The notes under the pieces are model-generated. The model ran no database searches. It had not been told where the DNA came from and saw only the letters and a program-made list of their open reading frames with translations. Made by a program: the position numbers and the translations under genes. A DNA stretch of 64,000 nt from Delphinapterus leucas (taxonomy: Eukaryota; Chordata; Mammalia; Artiodactyla; Monodontidae), in contig NW_022098031.1 in assembly GCF_002288925.2 (NCBI RefSeq), forward strand, positions 15,551,274 to 15,615,273, written 5' to 3'. Position 1 is the first letter of the stretch, and every line of letters begins with the position of its first letter. Below, piece by piece: positions 54,191 through 64,000 of this stretch.

Positions 54191-57100
54191 ATGGTAATAG
54201 GAACAGACACATCAATAATTACCTTAAATGTGAACGGATTAAAAGCTCCAGCCAAAAGACACAGGCTCACTGAATGGATACAAAAACAAGACCCATATAT
54301 ATGCTGTCTACAAGACACCCACTTCACACCTAGGGACACATACAGACTGAAAGTGAGGGGATGGAAGAAGATATTCCATGTAAATGGAAATAAAAAGAAA
54401 GCTGGATAAATATCAGATAAAATAGATTTTAAAATAAAGAATGTTACAAGAGACAAGGAAGGACACTACATAATGATCAAGGGATCAATCCAAGAAGATA
54501 TAACAATTATAAATCTATATGCACCCAACACAGGAGCACCTCAATACATAAGGCAACTGCTAACAGCTCTAAAAGAGGAAAGCGACAGTAACACAATAAT
54601 AGTGGGGGAGTTTAACACCTCACTTACACCAATGGACAGATCATTCAGACAGAAAATTAATAAGGAAACACAAGATTTAAATGACACAATAGACCAGATA
54701 GATTTAACTGATATTTATAGGACACCCCATCCAAAAATAACACAATACACTTTCTTCTCAAGTGCACATGGAACATTCGCCAGGATTGATCATATCTTGG
54801 GTCACAAATCAATCCTCAGTAAATTTAAGAAAATTGCAATCATATCAAGCATCTTTTCTGACCACAACGCTATAAGATTAGAAATCAATTACAGGGAAAA
54901 AAATGTAAAAAACACAAACACATGGAGGCGGAACAATACATTACTAAATAATCAAGAGATCACTGAAGAAACCAAAGAGGAACTCAAAAAATACCTAGAG
55001 ACAAATGACAATGAAAACATGATGATCCAAAACCTACGGGATGCAGCAAAAGCAGTTCTAAGAGGGAACTTTATAGCAATACAATCCTACCTCAAGAAAG
55101 CAGAAAAATCTCAAATAAACAATCTAACCTTACACCTAAAGGAACTGGACAAAGAAGAACAAACAAAACCCAAAGTTAGTAGAAGGAAAGAAATCATAAA
55201 GATCAGAGTAGAAATAAATGAAATAGAAACAAAGAAAACAATAGCAAAGATCAATAAAACTAAAAGTTGGCTCTTTGAGAAGATAAACAAAATTGATAAA
55301 CCATTAGACACATGCACCAAGAAGAAGAGGGAGAGGACTCAAATCAATAAAATTAGAAATGAAAATGGAGAAGTTACAACAGACACCGCAGAAATACAAA
55401 GCATCCTAAGAGACTACTACAAGCAACTCTATGCCAATAAAATGGACAACCTGGAAGAAACAGACAAAGTCTTAGAAAGGTATAACCTTCCAAGATTGAA
55501 CCAGGAAGAAATAGAAAATATGAACAAGCAAATCACAAGTAATGAAATTGAAACTGTGATTAAAACTCTTCCAACAAACAAAAGTCCAGGACCAGATGGC
55601 TTCACAGGTCAATTCTATCAAACATTTAGAAAAGAGCTAACACCCATCCTTCTCAAACTCTTCCAAAAAACTGCAGAGGAAGGAACACTCCCAAACTCAT
55701 TCTATAAGGCCACCATCACCCTGATACCAAAACCAGAGAAAAATACTACAAAAAAAGAAAATTACAGACCAATATCACTAATGAATATAGATATAAAAAT
55801 CCTCAACAAAATACTAGCAAACAGAATCCAACAACACATTAAATGGATCATACACCATGATCAAGTGGGATTTATCCCAGGGATGCAAGGATTCTTCAAT
55901 ATACGCAAATCAATGAATGTAATATAGCATATTAATAAATTGAAGAATAAAACCATATGATCATCTCAATACATACAGAAAAAGCTTCTGACAAAATTCA
56001 ACACCCATTTATGATAAAAAGTCTCCAGAAAGTGGGCATAGAGGGAACCTACCTCAACATAATAAAGGCCATATATGACAAACCCACAGCAAACATCATT
56101 CTCAATGGTGAAAAAATGAAAGCATTTCCTCTAAGATCAGGAATGAGACAAGGATGTCCACTCTCACCACTATTATTCAACATAGTTTTGGAAGCCCTAG
56201 ACACGGTAATCAGAGAAGAAAAATAAATAAAAGGAATACAAATTGGAAAAAAAGAAGTATAACTGTCACAGTTTGCAGATGACATGATACTATACATAGA
56301 GAATCCCAAAGATGCCACCAGAAAACTACTAGAGCTAATCAATGAATTTGGTAAAGTTGCAGGATACAAAATTAATGCACAGAAATCTCCTGCATTCCCA
56401 TACACTAATGATGAAAAATCTGAAAGAGAAATTAAGGAAACACTCTCACTTACCATTGCAACAAAAGGAATAAAATACCTAGGAATAAACCTACCTAGGG
56501 AGAAAAAAGACCTGTATGCAGAAAACTATAAGACACTGATGAAAGAAATTAAAGATGATACAAACAGATGGAGAGATGTTCTTGGATTGTAAGAGTCAAT
56601 ATTGTGAAAATGCCTATACTACCCAAAGCAATCTACAGATTGAGTGCAATCCCTATCAAATTACCAATGGCATTTTTTTACAGACCTAGAACGAAAAATC
56701 TTAAAATTTGTATGGAGAAACAAAAGACCCCGAACAGCCAAAGCAATCTTGAGGGAAAAAAACGGAGTTGGAGGAATCAGGCTCCCTGACTTCAGACTAT
56801 ACTACAAAGCTACAGTAATCAAGACAATATGGTACTGGTACAAAAACAGAAAGATAGATCAACAGAACAGGATAGAAAGCCCAGAGATAAACTCACGCAC
56901 CTATGGTCAACTAATTTTTGGCAAAGGAGGCAAGGATATACAATGGAGAAAAGACCGTCTCCTCAATATGTGGGGCTGGGAGAACTGGACAGCTACAGTT
57001 GCCTAACACCATACACAAAAATAAACTCAAAATGGATTAGAGACCTAAATGTAAGACCAGAGACTATAAAACTCTTAGAGGAAACCATAGGAAGAACACT

Positions 57101-58190
57101 CTCGAACATAAATCACAGTAAGATCTTCTTTGATCCACCTCCTAGAGTAATGGAAATAAAACAAAAATAAACAAATGGGACCTAATGAAACTTACAAGTT
57201 TTTGCACAGCAAAGGAAACTAAAAATAAGACAAAAAGACAACCCTCAGAGTGGGAGAAAATATTTGCAAATGAATCAACGGACAAAGGATTAATCTCCAA
57301 AATATATAAACAGCTCATGCAGCTCAATATCAAAAAAACAAACAACCCAATCCAAAAATGGGCGGAAGACCTAAATAGACATTTCTCCAAAGAAGACATA
57401 CAGATGGGGCTTCCCTGGTGGCGAAGTGGTTGAGAGTCTGCCTGCCGATGCAGGGGACATGGGTTCGTGCCCCAGGCCAGGAAGATCCCACATGCCATGG
57501 AGTGGCTAGGCCCATGAGCCATGGCCACTGAGCCTGCGCGTCCAGAGCCTGTGCTCCGCAATGGGAGAGGCCACAACAGTAAGAGGCCTGCATACCACCA
57601 AAAAAAAAAAAAAAGAAGACATACAGATGGCCAAGAAGCACATGAAAAGCTGCTCAACATCACTAATTATTAGAGAAATGCAAATCAAAACTACAACGGG
57701 GTGTCACCTCCCACCAGTTAGAATGGCCATCATCAGAAAATCTACAAACAACAAATGCTGGAGAGGGTGTGGAGAAAAGGGAACCCTCTTGCACTGTTGA
57801 TGGGAATGTAAATTGATGCAGCCACTATGGAGAACAGTATGGAGGTTCCTTAAAAAACTAAAACTAGAATTACCATATGACCCAGCAATCCCACTACTGG
57901 GCATATGCCCAGAGAAAACCATAATTCAAAAAGACACATGCACCCCAATGTTCATCGCAGCACTATTTACAATAGCCAGGTCACGGAAGCAACCTAAATG
58001 CCCATCGACAGATGAATGGACAAAGAAGTTGTGGTACACATATACAGTGAAATATTACTCAGCCATAAAAAGGAACGAAATTGGGTCATTTGTAGAGATG
58101 TGGATGGATCTAGAGACTATCATACAGAGTGAAGTAAGTCAGAAAGAGAAAAAGAAATATTATATATTTATGCATATATATGGAACCTAG
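54191..58190 (+). pseudogene. L1 ORF2 remnant (endonuclease/reverse transcriptase), copy 2
   Basis: ATG at 54191. The endonuclease region has IITLNVNGLKAPAKRH, then LQDTHF where the catalytic Glu is expected, and VGEFNTSL where GDFN is expected; RIDHILG and FSDHN are kept. The long open stretch 54473-55927 covers the later endonuclease, the linker and the first RT motifs, including [17 protein letters not shown] and [18 protein letters not shown]. It stops at a TAG near 55925. The FADD motif ([13 protein letters not shown], about 56270) is intact but preceded by an in-frame TAA. The zinc-knuckle region has [14 protein letters not shown] then TGA at 57798-57800, the same nonsense codon as copy 1. 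A SINE splits the C-terminal region. Confidence 0.93.
57408..57611 (+). mobile_element. CHR-type SINE inside L1 copy 2
   Basis: GGGCTTCCCTGGTGGCGAAGTGG to GAGGCCTGCATACCACC-poly(A). Perfect 19-bp TSD AAAGAAGACATACAGATGG at 57389-57407 and 57612-57630. Confidence 0.98.
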
Positions 58191-58285
58191 AAAAATGGTA
58201 CAGATGAACCAGTTTTCAGGGCAGAAACTGAGACACAGGTGCGGGGAACAAACATATGGACACCAAGGGAGGGAAGTGGCAGCGG

Positions 58286-58310
58286 CGGTGGGGGGTGGGG
58301 TGGGGGGTGA
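58286..58310 (+). repeat. G-rich tract with G-quadruplex potential
   Basis: GGTGGGGGGTGGGGTGGGGGG: three or more runs of four or more G separated by single T. This corresponds to the polypurine tract of the L1 3' UTR. Confidence 0.85.
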
Positions 58311-58329
58311 GAATAAAGAAAATCAACAT

Positions 58330-58512
58330 GAACCTATTTAAACTGTAATGTTACAAATACTGGAGACTGGGTCATAAAAGGCATTGCAACTTCCTCCTCT
58401 CTCTGGGATTTCTCAGTCTGTAGGAGGTTAACTGTCTCAGTGTCAGCAGCCCTATAGAGAGGCTGATGAGGTAGGGAACTGAAGCCTTCTGCCCACAGCC
58501 AGTCCGTTTACA
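58330..58512. other. Unannotated spacer
   Basis: Lies between the L1 copy 2 TSD and the Tigger remnant; nothing recognised. Confidence 0.4.
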
Positions 58513-59333
58513 GTAGTCCCTACCACCACCAACCACCCCCCAACCCGCCCTTATCCGCGGTTTCGATTTCCTCAGTTTCAGCTACCAGCGGTCAACTCTG
58601 GTCCGAAAATATTAAATGGAAAATTCCAGAAATAAACAATTCATTTACAAGCCAACCTGAGTAGCATGATGAAATCTCACCATGTCCTGTTCCCTCCTAC
58701 CCTGGACGTGAATCATCCCTTTGTCCAGAGCATCCCACTCACTTAGTAGCCATCTCCACAATCAGATCGACTGTCATGGGATCCCAGTGCTTGTATTTAA
58801 TAACTCTTACTTTACTTAATAATGGCCCCGAAGCACAAGAGTAGTGATGCTGGCAATTCAGATCTGCCAAAGAGAAGCTATAAAGTGCTTCCTTTAAGTA
58901 AAAAGGTAAACATTCCTGAATAAGGGAAGAAAAAAAATATCATGTGCTGATCTTCTATCCATGAAATTGTGGAGAAAGGATAAGAAATTCATGCAGGTTT
59001 TGCTGCTGCACCTCAAACTGCAAAAGTTACAGCCACAGTACATAGTAAATGTTTAGTTAAGATGGAAAAGGCATTAAATTTGTACAATAAGATATCTGAG
59101 AGAGACCACATTCACATAACTTTTATTACAGTGTATTGTTTTAATTGTTCTATTTTATTATTAGTTATTGTTATTAACCTTTTATTGCACCTAACGGATA
59201 AACTAAACTTTATTATAGGTATGTATGTATAGGAAATAACATAGTATGTATAAGGTTCGGTACTATCTGTGGTTCCAGGCATCCGCTGGGGTCTTGGAAT
59301 GTATCCCCTGTGAATAAGGGGGAACCACTGTAT
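58513..59333 (+). mobile_element. Tigger-type DNA transposon remnant (internally deleted)
   Basis: Ends CAGTAGTCCCTACC...CCCTTATCCGCGGTTTC and ...GGCATCCGCTGGGGTCTTGGAATGTATCCCC...GGGGGAACCACTGTA are imperfect inverted terminal repeats of the TcMar-Tigger group. The interior begins a CENP-B/pogo-type transposase: ATGGCCCCGAAGCACAAGAG at about 58823, giving MAPKHKSSDAGNSDLPKRSYKVLPLSKKVNIPE and then a stop. The catalytic part is deleted. Small additional repeat of TATGTATGTA near 59218. Confidence 0.88.
58823..58925 (+). pseudogene. N-terminal remnant of Tigger transposase
   Basis: About 33 codons of the CENP-B-like DNA-binding N terminus, MAPKHKSSDAGNSDLPKRS..., terminated by TAA. In the intact family this part binds the transposon ends; here no DDE domain remains. 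Confidence 0.7.
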
Positions 59334-59344
59334 ATGTATATGAG

Positions 59345-59735
59345 CAGGTGACAGACACTCTTCTAAGAGCTCCACATATATTAGATCATTTAATTCTCAT
59401 ACTTTTTTTTTTTTTTTGGTACGCGGGCCTCTCACTGTTGTGGCCTCTCCCGTTGCGGAGCACAGGCTCCGGACGCGCAGGCTCAGCGGCCATGACTCAC
59501 GGGCCCAGCCGCTCCGCGGCATGTGGGATATTCCTGCACTGGGGCACAAACCCGCGTCCCCCGCATTGGCAGGCGGACTCTCAACCACTGTGCCACCAGG
59601 GAAGCCCTCTCATACCTCTTTGATGTAGGTTTTACAATCTTGATTTTACAGATAAAGAACCTTATGAAACTTCCCCACTTCACACAGCTTATAAGTGGTG
59701 GTGCTGGGGTGCAAACACATTCCTGGTCTTAATTA
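59345..59735 (-). repeat. MIR SINE, minus orientation, split by a SINE
   Basis: The left part (59345-59403) includes GAGCTCCACATATATTAGATCATTTAATTCTCA. The right part (59608-59735) includes ATTTTACAGATAAAGAACC and CACAGCTTATAAGTGGTGGTGCTGGGGTGCAAAC. Confidence 0.75.
59404..59607 (-). mobile_element. CHR-type SINE (short form), minus strand, inside MIR
   Basis: T14 tail, GGTACGCGGGCCTCTCAC, end TGTGCCACCAGGGAAGCCC. TSD of about 8 bp, TCTCATAC, on both sides. Confidence 0.95.
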
Positions 59736-59899
59736 CACACATTACTAGGTTATTAATACGATTTGGAGGTGGGGCAAAGGACTGGAGGGCTGGAGGGTGG
59801 AGAGAGGAAGAAGCTAAGTGAATGTAGGGAAAAAAATGACTTAATGAAGAAAACATAATATTATTACAAACTGTCTTAATTAAAACTAAATCACTATAG

Positions 59900-60130
59900 T
59901 TTCTATTTTTATTAAGGTTTCATTCATTCAACAAATATTGGGTTGGCCAAAAGGTTCATTCGAGTTTTTCCGTAAGATGCTATGGAAAAACCTGAACTAA
60001 CCTTTTGACCAACCCAATATTTAATGAGCACCTACTATACGCCAGGCAGTATATCAGATGCTGGGGAAAACAGTGAGTAAGATACGGTCTCAGTCTACTC
60101 AAGGCACTGATGGTAGTGGGAGATGGAGGT
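59900..60130 (+). repeat. Old dispersed repeat (L2-like), split by a mariner MITE
   Basis: CATTCATTCAACAAATA | TTTAATGAGCACCTACTATACGCCAGGCAG...ATCAGATGCTGGGGAAAACAGTGAG is a frequent old mammalian repeat block. The MITE interrupts it precisely. Confidence 0.65.
59938..60017. mobile_element. Mariner-derived MITE (80-bp palindrome)
   Basis: The left end TTGGGTTGGCCAAAAGGTTC and the right end AACCTTTTGACCAACCCAA are inverted repeats around TTTTTCCGTAAGATGCTATGGAAAAA. TA target duplications at 59936-59937 and 60018-60019. It resembles the small mariner MITEs of cetartiodactyls (compare MADE1 in primates). It encodes nothing. Confidence 0.93.
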
Positions 60131-61135
60131 CAGCAACTCTGCCATATAATGAAGTCACGTGACCCTCCTCACACCTGTAATCCCAACAGGACAGATAATT
60201 TGTTTTCAAATCACACTAAAAAAAATAATAAAGAGTACATTGATATTTGCAAATCAACTATTCCAGTCAATCAACACTGTTAACTTTCCTCAATTCCTCC
60301 TACTAAACCTTTCCAGGCAGTTAGGCTCTAACACTATAGGTGTACCTAGCATTAATCCCATAGGCTCCAGTGACCATAAAATCTAAACCATAACAGAATA
60401 AAAACAAGAAACAAATAATACTTGATTTGTAAGTCTTTCTGAGGTTTCTGAGGTTCAGCAGATGATCAGAGCTTCGATCACAGCAGATAAAAGAAGTCAT
60501 ATATATATCCTTTGATCCAGGATTTAAGTTAAGTGGTTTGGATTTATACAGAGAAACTAAATCCATAAATGCACAAATCCATGCTGATTCCATTTGGATG
60601 AAGACTTTCTGCAGTGTCATTTATCCAGGTTCACACAGGAATTGTTCAGAGACTCTCTTTAGAACCACTCTTCAAATTACTTTATACCTTGAAGCCGATT
60701 ATACTAACAAAGTATTTGCTGAATGAGTGTCTCAGAATACCAAATGCTGATTTTGCAAAAATCCTCTCAATTAGAATCCCTTTGTGGAAGCCAAAAATCT
60801 GCCAAGTAAGGAAGCATTTGATTATTAGAGACTCACTGGAACAAACTGTGCTCGTATTCATTCCTATTTCATAAACTACCTTAAAAACAGGCATGGAATA
60901 AGCTCATTAAGCACCTCACTGCAGAACAGGCAAGAGAGAAAGAGGCTGGGGCCCACGGGGCAGGGCATTTTCTCTTCGCTTTTATCATTCTGGGGAATTA
61001 TAAAATTCGCTTCTATAATTCTTTTATAATTGTTGGCTCTTGCAAAAGAGGCAACAAAAGAAAGAAGGCATTGAACTTTCCTCTGAAGCAGCCCCTAGTG
61101 CACTGACTGGCAGGGAGTATTCAATCTTTTGAATG
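60131..61135. other. Unannotated intergenic sequence
   Basis: No gene recognised; overlapping short frames around 60321-60894 have no known domain. Confidence 0.4.
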
Positions 61136-61600
61136 AATGAATGGTTCTCCAAATGCTTTTTCTACCACTCGCCCTCTTTCTCCTTACGATCTGGTCACAC
61201 CGGTTTCTTTTTGCCTTTCCTGTCCCTATCTCAGGGTCTTTGCACTTGCAGACTTCACCAAAAATCTGTCCCTGATTTTCCCACAGGTTTCCACTCGTAG
61301 TTCCTGTTGTAAAGAGTCCTTCCCTGGCTACTTTCTGCGAAGGAATCCCACCCTCTAGACCCACCCCATTCTATCCCTTTTCTTTGTTCTGTTTCCTACC
61401 GCAGGCACCACTCTCTGTAGTTCTTTCCTTCTTTTATTTTTTTACTTGTTTGTTGCCTGTTTCCCTCCCCGTAGAAGGTGGGCTCCGTGAGAGCAGAACC
61501 TTGCCCAGTTGAGTCACTGCTCTATTCCTAGTGCCTAGCACTGTGCCAGGCACATAACAGTATTTGCTGAATCAGTGAATGAATGAATGAGGACAAAGAA
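61136..61600 (+). repeat. L2 LINE 3' end
   Basis: TCTCAGGGTCTTTGCACTTGC, AAAGAGTCCTTCCCTGGCTACTTTC, GAAGGTGGGCTCCGTGAGAGCAG and GTGCCTAGCACTGTGCCAGGCACATAACAG...GAATGAATGAATGA form the well-known L2 3' end in order. One of the better preserved L2 copies here. Confidence 0.9.
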
Positions 61601-62889
61601 AGCTTGCAAATGCCTGCTCTAGCTCAAGTTAGATACTCTCATTGGATTTTCCTTGAAAATCCACTGAAATACCTGATGTAGACTCAGAAATCATCTTTTT
61701 TAGAGGATTATTAAGTGATTAAATCATGCTGGGTATTGCCACTTGGGTATCACAAGGCCAACAGCTACTTTTTGCCTCAGGGCATGCTCTTTTATTTCCT
61801 GCCCAATCTGGATCAAGGTTTAAAAACCAGAAGAAAAGGTGAGAGAGAACCACTCATTAAGTCAACAATGCTGGTTTTATTTCCCTGATGTCTCTGTGGG
61901 CTAGTCACTTAGACAGCCCATTCCTCCAATTTCCTCTTCTCAACTGTGGGACTAATAGGGCTATTAAGAGGATTAATGAGACCATGTTTCTGTAATGCTA
62001 AAGGTGCCACATGCATTTTTTAAAAACATAATTAGCGTGCTAATTCCTTCTCTTCTTGCTTTCCTTTTTGTTTCTGACACAGAGTCCAGGGTTCCATCTC
62101 CTCCCCACCACAAATTACAGAAAGTCATTACCACTGCATAATTGCAGCTTAAGTGGGCCTTTGAGGTAAGCATCTATTTTGTAAACCACAGCTCTCCTCG
62201 CCTCCTGGCACTGTATCCATGGCTGGGCTGATATGCTGGTAAACATGGTGATGATAACGGCTCTGACAGCCTTATTCCTTTAGGTGTCATTACTGCAGGA
62301 ATCATCAGACACCCAGGCTCCACCCTGGTCATGGAGGCTGACTGGATTCTAACCATTAACACTGCAATTATACAAATGCTCCTGATGACTTTCCCCTTCT
62401 CATTATTTTTATCATTTGGGGAATCATCTAAGTCTTTCATAAAAATATTTTTAACTATGTCTGCTGGTGCACACCTCCACAGATTTTACTCTATGTTCTC
62501 TGGTGCCTCCACATCGTTTTGCTTATTTATGGGAACAAGGAGGGTGATGTGCTAAAAGGTTTACACTTCGCTAAAAATTCTGATAACCTCTGTGTCACTA
62601 CTCCCGGTAGCTACATGCAGACAAGGTATCCACTTCCCACAAGTAGGACCGTCCATGAAAATGAAAAGAAAACTTGTGCTCTCAGTTAGCTGTGGGAAAG
62701 ATGATGTACTGAGTGCTGGAGCCTGGGATTTCCTGGACAGTGTACAGAGTAGCAGCAACCAGCTTGTCACCATCCACCAGAGGGAAAAGGTCAAGTCATC
62801 TATCCACGGATGTATCCTAGAGCCTGGTGTCCAGGATGCTGAACACCCACTCTGGTCTTGAGCACATATACTTTGGGATCTTAGCTCTC
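61601..62889. other. Unannotated intergenic sequence
   Basis: No gene recognised. 61930-62010 is MIR-like (CTCTTCTCAACTGTGGGACTAATAGGGCTATTAAGAGGATTAATGAG). Frames at 62174-62861 lie on both strands without known domains. Confidence 0.4.
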
Positions 62890-63061
62890 AAACATGCCAA
62901 GTACCTTCCTGATCTAGGGCATTCAAATATGCTTGCTTATTCTGTCTGCCTGGAACTTTACCGTCTCAAATCATCAACAACTTAATTCCTAATCATCCTT
63001 TTGGTGTATGTGAAATGTCACTTTCTCAGGTGAAACCTCCCTGATCACCCAGAATAGATCA
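62890..63061 (+). repeat. L2 LINE fragment, first part
   Basis: TCTGTCTGCCTGGAACTTTACC and AAATGTCACTTTCTCAGGTGAAACCTCCCTGATCACCC are L2 3'-region blocks. It continues at 63545 after an insertion. Confidence 0.75.
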
Positions 63062-63544
63062 AAGCATCAGTGAGGAAGTCTTGGCTGCAAGCAACAGAAA
63101 ACCCATCTAGAAGTGTCTTTAACAATGAGAATGTATTTTCCTCACCTAACAAGCATTCTATACACATATAGTTCTAAATAGGCTCAGAGGTTCAAAGTTA
63201 TATTACAGTCCTAGGAGAGCTTTCTGTTATTGACTTTCACCTCACGGTCACAAATAGCAGCCACAGCTCCAAGCATCATGTTCTCACGTGACAATATCTA
63301 AAGTAGGAAACAAAGAGAAGATTTTCTCCTCACATGTTTCTCTCTGTAACAGGAGGCAAAATCTTTCCCCGGAGTGTCTCTGTCCAGCAGACTTCCGCTC
63401 AGATACCGCTGGACAGGATCTAATCACATCCCCATACTCTATACATGCTAGGGAAGTGGGGGATCTGACGTTTGGTCTCTAAAGGAAGGAAATTTTATTG
63501 GCAAAGGAGAAGGGTTGTTGCGCAGCCAATCAGCAATGCCCATC
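63062..63544 (+). repeat. Old repeat inserted in an L2 (LTR-like)
   Basis: TGAGGAAGTCTTGGCTGCAAGCAACAGAAAACCCATCTAG is a common start of a dispersed placental repeat that often carries LTR or MER annotation. Its removal rejoins the L2 on both sides. Family not resolved. Confidence 0.55.
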
Positions 63545-63720
63545 GAAGCAGCTTCTTCCATTTATATGTTCTTGTAACACCCTGTACCTTTCCTTTGTTT
63601 CTCTTATAACAATTTTTATTATGTAATTACCCCTCTGAACTGTATACTCCATGAAAGCAGAGTCTATGCCTTACATGTTCATCATTATATTCCTGTCTCC
63701 TAGCACAGTGCCTGGCCCCA
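63545..63720 (+). repeat. L2 LINE fragment, second part
   Basis: AACTGTATACTCCATGAAAGCAGAGTC and CTGTCTCCTAGCACAGTGCCTGGCCCC are the L2 3' end, continuing 62890-63061. Confidence 0.8.
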
Positions 63721-64000
63721 GGTCCAGCTACATAATCTGTGGGACCCATGCAACATGGCAAGTGGGGCTCCTTGTTCAAAAAGCAGGACAGAAGTACTAC
63801 TAAAAGCATTAAAACATAAAGCGTTTTCCTTCCGTGTTCTCTCTCCCTCTAAAATTGTAATTTGCTAGGAGGAATTTTTACCATTCATCTTTATATTGTG
63901 TTTCCAGCTTCAAATGCAAATGTGAGTGCATTTAACACATGTGTGGAAACATCAGAACTACAGTTTGTACTTTGTAGCATGCACATGCATATGTATATTC
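63721..64000. other. Unannotated sequence at the window end
   Basis: Nothing recognised. AT-rich towards the end. Confidence 0.4.

Larger units (their letters stand above)
52849..58318 (+). mobile_element. L1 retrotransposon, copy 2 (5'-truncated)
   Basis: Begins within the L1 5' UTR (AAGCCTCTTAGATAGCCTC, the same place as about 36572 in copy 1) and runs through ORF1, ORF2 and a shortened 3' UTR that ends in a G-rich tract and GAGAATAAAG. It is flanked by the 11-bp direct repeat AAAATCAACAT at 52836-52846 and 58319-58329, which looks like the TSD. There is no poly(A) tail. It contains an assembly gap (53477-53576) and a CHR SINE (57408-57611). Not active: both ORFs have stops. Confidence 0.94.

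Noticed and set aside
54473..55927. 484-codon frame as a possible functional reverse transcriptase
   Set aside because: It is only part of L1 ORF2: the endonuclease start, the FADD motif and the C terminus are in other frames or behind stops.
61130..61150. GAATGAATGAATG as a regulatory repeat
   Set aside because: It belongs to L2 or MIR tails, which commonly have GAAT repeats.

Overview
This is a stretch of mammalian nuclear DNA, almost certainly from a cetacean (whale or dolphin). The main clue is the set of about two dozen tRNA-derived SINEs with the head GGCTTCCCTGGTGGCGCAGT, the CHR (cetacean-hippo-ruminant) type. They come in a short form of about 200 bp ending GTACCGC-poly(A) and a longer form of about 330 bp with ACAACTACTGAGCC-like internal repeats. 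The L1 elements, an 80-bp mariner-type MITE and older placental repeats (MIR, L2, Tigger/MER2, MER3/MER20-like, MLT1) fit the same origin. I found no bacterial, viral or plasmid features, no functional protein-coding gene with exons, no CpG-island promoter and no structural RNA gene.

Layout. 1-2480: unrecognised low-copy sequence. 2480-4900: an old hAT-type element, a processed pseudogene of APH1B (gamma-secretase subunit) on the minus strand, and directly beside it the 5' part of an old L1 on the same strand. 4900-21000: AT-rich intergenic DNA with MIR, L2, L1M and LTR remnants, a (CA)23 microsatellite and four SINEs. 21000-25100: a MIR split by a solo LTR, a second LTR of the same family in opposite orientation 2.4 kb away, and SINEs. 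25000-35900: SINE-rich intergenic DNA with a MER2, an MLT1 and a site that received two SINEs in succession.

35,870-42,270 holds a nearly full-length L1 (copy 1), broken by two SINEs and by a 3' fragment of an mRNA retrocopy. 45,765-51,465 is a mosaic of older L1 pieces containing an LTR and two SINEs. 52,849-58,318 is a second, 5'-truncated L1 of the same lineage (copy 2). It contains a 100-N assembly gap whose two flanks are the same 176 bp, so the duplication is very probably an assembly artefact. 58,500-64,000 holds an internally deleted Tigger, a SINE inside a MIR, a mariner MITE inside an older repeat, and L2 remnants.

How the parts relate: the recent history is L1-driven. L1 machinery explains the SINEs, the APH1B retrocopy and the 3'-UTR retrocopy, and most recent insertions have readable target-site duplications (TSDs). 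Both younger L1s are dead: ORF1 and ORF2 carry frameshifts, stops and changed endonuclease residues. I see no novel functional system. The points most worth following are the false duplication at the gap, the possible gene-conversion tract and shared nonsense codon between the two L1s, the APH1B retropseudogene, the mRNA retrocopy, and the stacked or inverted insertions. Family names for the oldest repeats come from memory of consensus sequences and should be confirmed with RepeatMasker/Dfam.
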